From positions 496,001 to 560,000 of the forward strand of contig MU270035.1 in the NCBI GenBank assembly GCA_021432635.1: 64,000 nucleotides of DNA, read 5' to 3'. The translations under genes and the position numbers were made by a program. The DNA is from Thozetella sp. PMI_491. Its lineage: Eukaryota > Ascomycota > Sordariomycetes > Chaetosphaeriales > Chaetosphaeriaceae. Positions 54,545-64,000 of this stretch are shown here, piece by piece. The stretch's first letter is position 1. The number at the start of each line of letters is the position of its first letter. The notes under the pieces are model-generated. The model was given only the letters and a program-made list of their open reading frames with translations. It did no database searches and was not told the origin of the DNA.

Positions 54545-57193
54545 AAGCCGCGAAGGGTGGTCTTTAGCAAGGGTATTGGCTCGAATAGCGACGACTTCTT
54601 CCAGCAATGCAACAGCCTCTTTAACTTGACCGTTAGCTTGGTAAGCTGTAGCAAGCTCGTGTTGCGATGCAAGCCGGTCAGGGTGGTCTTCGGCGAAATG
54701 ACGATTATCCCGTCGGCAAGTCTCTTCCATATACCTAACAGCTTCCTTAATCCGTCCATCTACTCTCAAACACGTTCCAACCGAGTAGGATAGATCAGAC
54801 CTCTCTTGTACATCCAGCCCTTCGCAATGTTGTAATGCCATAAAAGCATGCGGAAGATACTCTCTCCACAAGTCGCGATTTGCATAATCGTTGTTTGGAA
54901 AAATTGTCGCAAGATGTCGAGTTGCCTTTTCACTCGTCGTCGCCGTACGACCCCCATCCTGAATCCAGATTTGCGTTGCCAAGTGCACCAGACTATGCAT
55001 GTCAAATACCTTGCTATTCCCGCGTCGAGTTAGAAAGGCGTATCCGCATAGTGTACCGACGGCATGCACCATCTGCTCTTCCAACTTAAAGGGAGGCAAT
55101 ATTGACTGCGGAATTCCCTTCGGCTCGATGCATGATATGAACGATAGCAAGTCAGCAGCAGCGCTGTCAGACTTTAGGATCTGATCAAAAGAGACAAGCC
55201 AGGTTTTTGCCACAGCGTTCTGCGAGCCCGTATATCGAGTGCCATCATGGAACTCTCGGCTCATTAAGCTAGCCGTTTCCTGGTTCGCTCCCCGAAACAG
55301 TCTCAGGTACTCTGCAATCGGCACTCCGGTCGTGTTCAGGTATGCCGCCGCCTGTGCGATTGCAAGTGGAAGGTATGTAAGTTCCTTCAGCAGCTCAGCC
55401 GTCCCCATTTCACTGCTTCGAATCAGCGACTTCTCCAAGTATATCTTCGCCTCCTGCGGATCCATCTCGCGCAGCTCGATTTGACTATTTCCAGCCACCG
55501 ACACGGCCACTTTTCGAGAACGTGTCGTGAACAGGATGAGGCCGTTTTCGCTCTCCGGAAGGTACTCGCTGAGACCGCCTGGCATGTCTGAAGAGCCGAA
55601 GAGAAGGTCCATATCATCGGCATTGTCCACTATAAGAAGCCATTTACCAGCTGCCTCCGAGCTTAGGTACCGCCGGACGGAGTCTTTGGGGTCCTCATCT
55701 GTGCCGGCTTTTTGGAAGGGGAGCTTCCTTGCTATCTCCGTGTATGCCTGTTCCAAGGTCGCCCCGCTCAACACAGGAACCCAGAGGATCGAGTACTCGG
55801 GATGGTGCTTCTTCACCCAGTACGTAAACTGCAAGGCTAACTGGGTCTTGCCGACGCCGCCCAGCCCGACGATCGCCACCTTTTGACACTCCCTCTGTAC
55901 GAAGAGCATCTGTTGGAGTGCGTCCAATGTAAGGTTCCGTCCGACGAAACGGCTGTTTGGGAGGAATGGGATGTGGTAGCAGGCCAGGGCGGGGCGATCT
56001 GCGGTCGATTCAGCAGGAGTAAGATTACATAGCCTAACTCTTTCTCTATTGCGGCATACCTCCAGTGGCTTTTGAGGCATATATGTCTACGGCACCGATC
56101 TCCTTGACCCATCGCCGAAGCTCTCCAGAGACAGCCAGAAAGCCTGGATCGTCTATACCAACAAACTTGGTTATCTCCATGTGGTTCCCGTGTATTCCAA
56201 TGGGAATATACCCTGGAAGAATCGCCGAATCTTGTGGCACGACCTACATCAAGGCATTAGCATCCCCTAACGGAGTGGATCACCAAACCTACCAAGCCGA
56301 CTACCGGCAGAGCTAGCTCCTCATAAAAGCAGCTAATCTTAATCGGCTGTAGTCCCTTCTTGTTACGATCTAAGACCATTGTGTGAAAGCTGTCTTGAAT
56401 GCGCGCAAGCACCTCGGAGTCTCGTTTGAGGACCTCGACAATTTCCGTATTCGTCTGCTTTACAGCGCCAATAGCCCGGGATAAGCGCTCGGCCCATCTG
56501 GCAAGACCAGAGCCATGGTGCGGCGTCCCAAGGAAGGCTATACCGCGAGTTGAACGAAGGATGTTCTGGAGATGTTGTTCCGATCGCTGTCTCGATGTAA
56601 CCAAGGCCTACCCAGATATTAGCGCCATTCTCAGTACTAAACCATTTTCATACATCCTCGCAGACCAGTCCTCCTAAACTGTGGCACACAAATATTATTG
56701 GTCGTTCATTCTACGCGTACATCAGCATGTATTGCTTCCATCCGTTCAAAGGGTGCCTACAGTGTCATCATCCTCCCGATGTGTCGCGAGCGATGTCAGC
56801 AGGTTCCACGCGTGGTTTGCGATTCGATTCTGCGACACCACGCCTCGCCAGTCCGCCACCGATGCGTCATATCCGAAAGTCAGTATGCGGGCGGTCGGGA
56901 GCTTGGACGGGAGGATGGTCTTGGGCCATGGTTCGAACGCGTCTTCGGCAGTCCACGTCTTGTCGCGGTCACCGGTAAGGCCATGTATAAAGACGATGCT
57001 GGACAAATTTGCATTAGCTACCTGTCTGTTCACCCGATAAGGGATACACATGCTCAACAGCAGCGTCTTCCGGGTTGCAGAGTGTCTTGATGCCGCAAGG
57101 GAAGTTCTTAGGTGGAGCCGAGGACGTCGCAATCGGGCGCGACAGTGCGTCGCTTGTTGCGGCTGTTCGCTGACGCTTAAAAAGCCGATGCAT
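54545..57193 (-). CDS. NLR/STAND protein: alpha/beta-hydrolase, NB-ARC, TPR (3' end in gap)
   Basis: Six exons on the minus strand (57048-57193, 56761-56998, 56654-56710, 56293-56607, 56060-56243, 55998-54545 and on into the gap) give at least 798 residues. The N-terminal domain (about 1-300) is a SesB-like alpha/beta hydrolase: IVFIHGLTGDRDKTW, the nucleophile elbow CHSLGGLVCED, and AFLGTPHHGSGLA. NB-ARC follows: P-loop GLGGVGKTQ (about 358), Walker B KWLLIVDNADD (about 432), TTRSRKV, LPLAIAQAAAYL and an MHD-like FDMHSLVH. TPR repeats of the 42-residue type (EAVALLEEVVAIRANTLAKDHPSRL) run into the gap. Family knowledge: such proteins sense non-self in fungal incompatibility or defence and trigger an effector domain on oligomerisation. 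The start MHRLFKRQR and the first donor are inferred from phase. Confidence 0.88.
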
Positions 57194-57954
57194 CCCTACT
57201 AGCGAGCGAGACGAGTGCAATGGCGCTGCAAGTTGTCCTTGACGAAAACAGATCTTGAAGAGACTTTATAGCATAATAGGAAAGCGATTTTCACGGATGT
57301 TGTATAATTATGCAAGAAGGCAGGCTGCCTGATTTTTGAGCTAGGCCTGCAAGGCAGCATGCGGCTGAGATTGGGCCGCGATCCATCTAACGTCATGAGC
57401 ACGGGATTGTTTCCGGGCCTTCGAGACCAGTTTTCAGCGCAGAGCCGGAGACTACAGCGGCTCCACAATGCAGCGCTACACCCAGACAAATAACCACATC
57501 TTCAAGGCGCTTTCTTACAGGCGCCCGCGCCAGAGTAGGCGAGTCGGCTCATATGCCATGTACACTGTCAATGGGAGATAAAATTAGAGGGACGGTGAGC
57601 TGGATTTACATAAAATTGGCTCGTTCTCACGCTACAACTATTATATTCTGTAACTCTGACCAATCAGAATCGTAGAACCCCCTTTTTACAGTCTCTCTAA
57701 TTTTGTCCTTTACAGGAGCACCGGCGTGGAGGGGAGGTGTTTCTGTTATAATAATGAGACATAGTACTGTACCTTTAGGGTACCACCGAGTCGAGGTGCA
57801 AAGTTACAACGGGGCGTGCAAATAGACCCCGCTGAAAAAAAAATTTTAACTAAGAGAACCACGACACTCAATTCACCTTCCACTGTAGCTTAATGCAGAC
57901 GACTATGTGGGTGCGCTCCTAAAGTTAGGCTGATGGCCGCTAGACCTCCAACAG
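57194..57954. other. AT-richer intergenic region with MITE-like element
   Basis: This is 761 nt, clearly more AT-rich than the housekeeping half of the window, holding the NLR promoter and the element at 57565-57715. A second small inverted arrangement (ACGGGGC...GACCCCGC, about 57810-57833) lies nearby. No gene is seen. Confidence 0.5.
57565..57715. mobile_element. MITE-like element with imperfect terminal inverted repeats
   Basis: The left end CTGTCAATGGGAGATAAAAT continues TAGAGGGACGGTGA; the right end, read on the minus strand, is CTGTAAAGGACAAAATTAGA followed by GAGACTGTAA. The two match over about 30 nt with a few differences and a small length difference, enclosing some 85 nt of AT-rich sequence. 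Size and structure fit a non-autonomous DNA transposon (MITE). I could not identify a clear target-site duplication, so the outer boundaries are approximate and the superfamily is unknown. Confidence 0.5.
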
Positions 57955-59764
57955 CTAGTGGTTCTTGATCCCAACGACCCCGTCTGACAGGACAGTTAAA
58001 GCACCAAGTGAAGTGTAGTTACAGACAGTCTGACCATCTGAGGTCTTGTCGCAAGTGATGTGAGGTAGCTCGATGTCACCTGTGGCGTTGATGCTTATCC
58101 TTCACCAACACACTTCGTCAGCCATCATTTGCACCCAGTAGTAGGAATGCTTGCCAAGAGTCTTGGGGGATCGACATACTCTCTATAATTGCCCTTGTCT
58201 GTGCAAATCCACTCCTGATAGATACCAAGTCGATTCGTTGCTACATCGTATCGAAATCTACAGTCCGGAATTCTCCACGCGCCGCTTTCCCTACAATCGA
58301 TCCAAGGAGACACACTGGTAACATTGAAGGAGCCATTGGCGTCGCTTCCGTAATCTGCAGGGTTCGTGAGGAGGCTGAATTGGACACCTGCGCTTTTGAT
58401 ACCGCTAGCAGTGCCGTTGAGCGTGATGACTAAATTGGTTACGTTCCACGTCGGGTGTGTGCTAGAATCAACTGTGCAGCCTCCTGTGACAGCCCAAGGA
58501 TCCTGGATCGAGAAAGGTGGCAGCTTCGTCACGGCCGTGATCGTCCCATACAATGGTATGCTATCGTTTGTGCAGTGTGTGCGAATGTCATGGGCCTTAA
58601 ACCCAAGGCCGGGGCTGAATTCTCCGTAATCGATTGTGGTGCAATTTAGGGGTAGCATTAAACTAGACGTTGCTGTCAAACTGGTCCTGTTACCCCAGTT
58701 AGAGAGGTTTCATTCGCAAAGGCACTATTCCGATACCTCCACTAGACGCATCTTATGGTCGTCAACCTAACCAGCAAGTATACACATACGTTTCAAGGGT
58801 TGCTGGGTCCTCGCAATACCACGTCTGGTTTAGCGAGAAAGCAAAGTTATGAGCGTCAAAGACACCGTCCGTCCAGAGCTGACCGGTGCCGTTTGGCTCT
58901 TGCCGTGAAAAATAAGGGTCTCTCCAGAATTTGATGTGGCTCGGTCCGGGAACATGCTCAATGTCGTCGACGCTGATGATGGTGATAGTTCTCGCGGTCT
59001 CCCCACTTGGAACATTGACAACTCTTGCCTCAAGCCACAAACCCCTGGTCGGACCTGACCACTGTCGGGTCACTGTGTTGTTGTAGTAGTCAAAAGCTTC
59101 AAGTCTCCACGATGGTGATTTGGTAACGCACGTGGGAGAGGTGCTTGCGGCTGCGCCCCGAACGGGTGGTGCCATTTCGAGTTGGACAGGCTCGGTAAGG
59201 GCGCCTTTGATCAGGGTTATATTTCGAGTTGCTTTCCAAACTCTGCCTTGTCCTATCTCTTCCTCAAGCAGTGGAATGCTTATGTTACCAGATGCTCTGA
59301 AATCAATGCTAATTTTGCTCCATTAGTTTTACAAACTCGTGAGGTGTTGATAGAGCCGACCGAAGTTGGAAGCCTACTCACGAGACTAGAACGCCTCGAG
59401 CGCTCGCTTTATCGCGACAAGTCCATGCCTCATCTGTCGAGATAACAGCACTATTATTGACGATCTGAACAGTCGCTTGGAGGTTGTTACTATCCCTGAT
59501 CTTACAGACTCCTTGGTCAAGCGAGCATTGGAGAGCCATGAGTGTGTTCGTTACCCTATTCGCTAGAGAAAATGAAACGACTTTTCCATCTGAGGTCGAC
59601 GAGCCCGAGCTGGTGACAATGAAATTTCCGACAACCCAGCTGGGGATACTGAATGACTTGCCTGTGCACGCTTCCCTTGGCCATAGCGACGTTCCTATGC
59701 TATCAGCGCAGGACAACAAGGGGAACACAGCTAATACCCATGCTATAGCTATAGAGGCGGCCAT
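57955..59764 (-). CDS. Secreted repeat protein of unknown function (532 aa)
   Basis: Four exons on the minus strand (59382-59764, 58772-59296, 58135-58686, 57955-58093) give 532 residues. Residues 1-20 form a signal peptide (MAASIAIAWVLAVFPLLSCA). The mature part shows a repeated module: a W...-rich beta-type section ending in a WxCxD motif (WTCRD 114-118, WYCED 287-291, WICTD 462-466), each followed by a strand-like segment A(S/T)xxIxLP (ASGNISIPL 129, ATSSLMLPL 308, ATGDIELPH 490). There are several N-glycosylation sequons and paired cysteines. I do not recognise a family. Introns 1-3 are all phase 2; the last is only 41 nt and is the least certain. The gene lies between the NLR and a beta-galactosidase. 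Confidence 0.75.
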
Positions 59765-60340
59765 GGTTGGAGTTGTTCAAGACTTTCTTGTAATCACCCG
59801 GCTTGTACGGATCGACTGTTTTTAAATGCACTACCGGATGGTAGGCTACGCCCGTCTTCTGCAGCTCGCAAAGGAAGTCTGTTCGTATTTCCGCTGGGTT
59901 GCAGAAAGCGACTTTGCGGGTGAATGCATTTTGCCATAACCGGACAAGCGATGCAACGCGGATGGGTAGCTAGAGGAATTACATTCTTCAGCCTTCATTA
60001 ATTAGCATTAAACGCTGTAGCATCGTAGGATTTGCCAGGATGCGCCCCAGCAAGACTGATTAGAGGCACTACAGGTTTGCTGAAAACACGGGTAGGTTTA
60101 TTCATGCGCTAGGATTATTCGTCAGAAATGACCCTGCCAGCAAACGGGTATGTACGCGTAACCAATGGAATGTTATCGCATAGATTGTGATCTGGCTTAT
60201 ACTGAACTCGAAAGTCTGCGACTACCGAGGTGAGCGACGGAAGCGATAGAGGGTGAAGAATTCTAAATATGGAAGCACTTGGAACCGAGTTTAACAGTTC
60301 GGTTGCCTGGGCTGCAATTAAACCGTCTAGTTTCTGTCGT
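59765..60340. other. Intergenic region, secreted protein / GH35
   Basis: This is 576 nt: promoter of the secreted protein and 3' region of the beta-galactosidase, both on the minus strand. Only short frames are visible. Confidence 0.45.
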
Positions 60341-62381
60341 CTAAATACACGTCAGACAGTCGGGGTCGGGGTTATTGCCCCAGGCTCGTTCCGCAGCACC
60401 GCTGGCCACCATGGACTTCGACTTCATCTGCCAAGGTTCCAGTTCCAGAATCACCACCTCGTTTACTTCTCCCTCCTTGACGATGGTGCCTGGTAAGTAT
60501 AGTGATTGCTGAGGACCCACGAGCCAGTACCGTCCAAGGTGAAAGCCATTGACCCACACATTCCCCTTGACGCCGTTTGGTACGGAAATGAACGTATCGA
60601 GAGTCATCGGCGAGTTGTGTGAAATCGATGGGCCGATAAACGAACCTTGGTAGAAGATTGGTGAATCAGTCGACTTACTGCCTCGCGGCTTGACACTCTT
60701 GCACGGCCGCGACGGTACGGTGTCGAGCTGCATCGAGTACATATCCCAGCCGGCGATGATTTGGCCCCCGATGGTGACATTCCCCTTGACACCCTTCCAT
60801 GGATCGGTGACATAGTTTTGGTACGGATTTCCGCGCGAGTAGTAGTCAACTCGACCTAGGTTCTCGACCAGCAGCTGTACTTTGTCGCCCGGCCGAAGCG
60901 AAACCGTCACGTTGAGTGGGTGCTGGTACTGACTGTCCATGACCCCCTTGATTTTGTCGTTGACGTAGACCAGCACACGATCGCGTGGACGATCGCCGGC
61001 CTGTATGTCGCCTTTTATCGCAGAGGTGGCGATATGCTCGTATAGAGTGAACCCATAGGACTGCCCGAGGGCCTCCATGGTAAGAGGAAAGACGGATGTC
61101 TTCTTCTTGCCCCGGCCCTCGAAAAGAGGCACTGTCGGGCAAAGTGAAAATTGAGGGACGGATGCAAGTGGCAAATTAGCAGGTGGCTCCGGAATGCTAC
61201 CATTCGGGACGAAGGGCATGATGGCTTCTCTCATCTTGCTGTACAGCTCGTTCGTGCGCCCAGTTTCGTCTATGGGTGATCCATAGTCATACGAAGAGGT
61301 GAAGACTGTGGTCCTGTTTTGCCAAAGCGCACCGTTGGAGAAACCGAAGTTGGTCCCTCCATGAACCATGTAGAAGCTGATCGAGGAGGAATAGTTTCTC
61401 AAATGGTATGCAATGTCTTCCGTGATCCACGAGACATCGTCAGGCTTGCCGGCGGTAGTGTTGTGCGGGTTGTATGACCCCCACTGGTCTGGAGCCCACG
61501 TGTAATATTCTGCAGGGCGGATAAAGCTAGTCAGCAGTGCATTATAGAAGGGAGGGTTGTGAAGTTAGCTTACCGCCATCCAGAAGCGGCCCAAGCATAG
61601 AAGGGTCTGTGACGTATAGATCCCGAGCAGGGAGTGCCCACGAGCCGCCATCGATTTCAGCCAGAACCCCGGGGACCTGACCTCCTTCAAGAGTCCAGTC
61701 TACGCCTCCATCGTTTGTATAGAGGGGAACTTCGAAGCTCTCCAGTAATATGTCTCGCATCGCAGCGGTATACTCATGCTCCTCGCCGTAGCTGCCGTAC
61801 TCATTCTCAACTTGGACCATCAAAATCGGCCCGCCACGGGAGACCTGCAGGTCTGCAAACCCAGACTTCTCAGCCAAGTTGACAATGTACCGCTTGGTTT
61901 CCTCGAGGAACGGCCCATTGTGGGTTCGGACCACCAGCCCTGGTATTTCGGCCAACCAGGCGGGAAAGCCACCCCAGTCACGCTCGCCACAAATGTAAGG
62001 ACCTGGCCGCAGCACGACATGCAGTCCTTCCTCCTGTGCAATCTGAAAGTACTCCGCTATATTGTTCTGCGGATCTTCCGAGAGCCAGTTGCCTCGGGTC
62101 GGCTCGAGATCATTCCAGAAGATGTAGCTGAAAATTGTGTTCAGTCCCATGGCTCTGGCCTTCGAGAGGCGGTCTCTCCAATACTGATATGGAATACGTT
62201 GAGGATCCATCTGCCCCCCGATGATGGTATAGGGCTCGCCATGTAGCAGGAAAGATGTCCTGTTGTATGTGAAAGCCGGCGCGGCTGCGGAGGCCGTTGC
62301 GGAGGCACCCGAGCGCTCCTGTGCTACCTGGAGGGCCGCTGCACCGGCGGCAGCAGCCAACAACGCTCCACGGATGAACAT
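60341..62381 (-). CDS. Secreted beta-galactosidase, GH35
   Basis: Two exons on the minus strand (61574-62381 and 60341-61509) give 658 residues. Signal peptide about 1-20. GH35 hallmarks: IIGGQMDPQRIPYQYWRDRL, TIFSYIFWNDLEP, LRPGPYICGERDWGGFPAWL, and the acid/base Glu194 in VQVENEYGSYG. The nucleophile Glu270 in DGEYYTWAPDQWG has its codon split G/AA by the phase-1 intron. MVHGGTNFGFSNG follows, then a C-terminal jelly-roll part (GNVWVNGFHLGRYW). Family knowledge: GH35 hydrolyses terminal beta-galactosyl residues. It belongs to the short class of about 650 residues, unlike fungal LacA of about 1000. Neighbours include another secreted protein and a possible hexosaminidase. Confidence 0.94.
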
Positions 62382-63694
62382 GTTTGAGGCTGGCCGCTTT
62401 GCGCTCCCGATAGCTTTGTGTAACTGGAGTGTGGCTATTGGGGCGGAAAGTCCTCGTTACAATTATTATGTTCTTTAGACGCCACTCTCGACGAAGGAGC
62501 TCGGTTGCACGGTCCCTATCCGCTCCATACTCAAGCACGCCTAGGTCACCTTAGCGAACAAATCAATACCACGTCGCCTATGAGGGGATGAGAGGGGAAC
62601 TCTGCAAGCGGGCATAGGGTAGCCGATTCAGGTAGGTAGGTACGGTGGATGGGGTCTTGGGTGAGGGGCAGTGGACAGGGGAGATTTGCCGCCAATCCGG
62701 GTATACCGGGGCCGGCTTCATCTCCGGCGGATCCGCTTGTCCCTACCTGGATCGGGTGGAATAAGCCGAATGTTATCCGTCCTGCCCGCCCGATATACCT
62801 ACCTTACCTAGGTACGTTGCAACACTTGACAGCGATGGGAGGCTAAGCACATAGCTGGGCCCAAATCGTGTAACCTTCGCTCCTGCTAGCCCTGATTTGC
62901 ATCACATAGTAGTGAGGAGCCCAGACCTCGGGCAAGGGCAGAGCCGTTCGAACATGGACTGCGATGGCCGTTGGAACTTTCGGCTTTTGGGGGCCAAGCC
63001 GGCTGAGCCAGATATAGGCGAGCCAGGAACAGTGATTGCCACCCCAAGCCGCATCATCTCAAAACATTTCACTGTCCCTGGCTCCAGAGAACCTTATTAT
63101 CATGCTACCTATCTAGGTACTCTTGCTTTTGATGGTAGGGGAGGTGGGGAACATTCCGAATACCTAGTTTACCTAGACGTGGATACCCCCCCTGTCTGCA
63201 TCTACTACGTAATGCTCGAGCTTCCCCCGCCTCGTGTCGTATCTAGGCCGGGTATGCAGCTGCCCTATAAAGGGACAGGGTCGTGCGCTGCTACGTTGGT
63301 ATAGCTCAGATACCGTCAGCGATTGCAGCAATGTTACAATGCATCTCCGACTTAGTCCGGGGGAGAGCTAGGTGAGGTAGGGATGAGGTAGTTGCTGGGT
63401 GGAACACGAGGTATAGGACTGGTCCGGAAGTATTCCAGCAGTGGCCCCGCTCCATCACAAAATAACCGCAGATCCCCGGCAGCCGTTGGCGGACTGGAGC
63501 ATCGTCGAAGATCACCCGGTAACGTTGCGAGGCATGAGATAAAGGTGGAGAAGTCACCCTTCCCGATAACCGACTCGGCCCTGTGCCTTTCGTCATCGCC
63601 ATTTCCCGATGTAAATACTGCGCTGAGTGACGGGCTGCCTTGAGCTGCCGCAAGTCACCATCGCTAAGGTTTTGGCTGCCAATCTGCATCCAGA
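62382..63694. other. Divergent promoter region, GH35 / GH20-like gene
   Basis: About 1.3 kb between two start codons. It is dotted with short AGGTA/TACCT motifs, some palindromic (about 62628-62645, 62795-62815, 63104-63120, 63160-63175). I see no gene between. Confidence 0.5.
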
Positions 63695-64000
63695 ATGAAG
63701 CACATACAGGCAGTCATCTGCGGAGTCATTGGTGCGTGCAACACCCGTGTTCGTGATACCAGCCTGCTAACTCTCAAGGCAGGACTGGCTTCCGCAGGCG
63801 AGTTCCTGCCGGGAATTCCCACTGTCCCTTTTCGACAGAGCACGGATGGCGCGTATGATCTGGCTAAGATCCAAGCTATCATCGTTGATTCGCGCTATGC
63901 CGCGTCCGTCGACAAGACGGGCGAGACGCTCATCCCGCCCACGCTATTCCAGTTTGCTTCTGTGTTTGCAGAGGACCTGCACAGCACCTTTGATGTGTCG
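63695..64000 (+). CDS. Secreted glycoside hydrolase, probable GH20-type, 5' part
   Basis: Exon 1 is 63695-63731 and exon 2 starts at 63783 and runs to the window edge. The spliced start MKHIQAVICGVIGLASAGEF is a signal peptide, its last part coming from exon 2. The following sequence (PGIPTVPFRQSTDGAYDL, IQAIIVDSRYAASVD, GETLIPPTLFQFASVFAEDL) resembles the N-terminal alpha/beta domain of GH20 beta-hexosaminidase-like enzymes, where an IxVD segment and an FAxxFxxDL helix precede the catalytic barrel. No catalytic residues are inside the window, so family assignment is tentative. It is divergent from the GH35 gene. Confidence 0.55.
   Translation, partial: MKHIQAVICGVIGACNTRVRDTSLLTLKAGLASAGEFLPGIPTVPFRQSTDGAYDLAKIQAIIVDSRYAASVDKTGETLIPPTLFQFASVFAEDLHSTFDVS

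Overview
The window is nuclear DNA from a filamentous ascomycete (Pezizomycotina, most likely a Sordariomycete; the genus cannot be fixed from the sequence alone). It is GC-rich, its genes carry short GT-AG introns (about 41-160 nt, a few of 400-480 nt), intergenic regions are 0.2-5 kb, and the gene set is typical of filamentous fungi (adenylate cyclase with leucine-rich repeats, CreB deubiquitinase, eisosome Pil1, VTC4, RMT2, a STAND/NLR protein). I rebuilt exon structures by hand from splice signals, reading phase and family motifs. All complete spliced models close in frame.

Layout. 1-34.9 kb is a compact housekeeping block: SUA5 (3' part, +), coatomer zeta (-), MCM4 (+), Pil1 (-), a 77-residue His/Tyr/Ser-rich protein (-), OST1/ribophorin I (-), hexokinase (+), RMT2 (-), VTC4 (+), cystathionine gamma-synthase (+), COG4 (+), a possible small membrane protein (+), the molybdopterin synthase small subunit (-), ribosomal protein S28 (-), dynactin p50 (-) and an RTC4-domain protein (+). 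34.9-39.8 kb is a long stretch without a convincing gene, ahead of adenylate cyclase (39.8-46.7 kb, +). A small, intron-dense YOS1 gene (+) and creB (-) follow.

52.2-64 kb looks accessory. It holds a fungal NLR (SesB-like alpha/beta-hydrolase, NB-ARC, TPR) whose TPR array runs into a 602-nt assembly gap, a MITE-like inverted-repeat element, a secreted cysteine-containing protein built from a repeated module, a secreted GH35 beta-galactosidase, and the 5' end of another secreted protein that resembles a GH20-type hexosaminidase.

The genes do not form one pathway. Three take part in glucose sensing or carbon control (hexokinase, adenylate cyclase, creB), but they lie far apart and I read that as coincidence. 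The most interesting material is the NLR/secreted-protein/glycosidase end, together with several gene-structure oddities: a start codon split by an intron in PIL1, catalytic codons split by introns in creB and GH35, a GC-AG intron in the cystathionine gamma-synthase gene, and a 35-nt G homopolymer.
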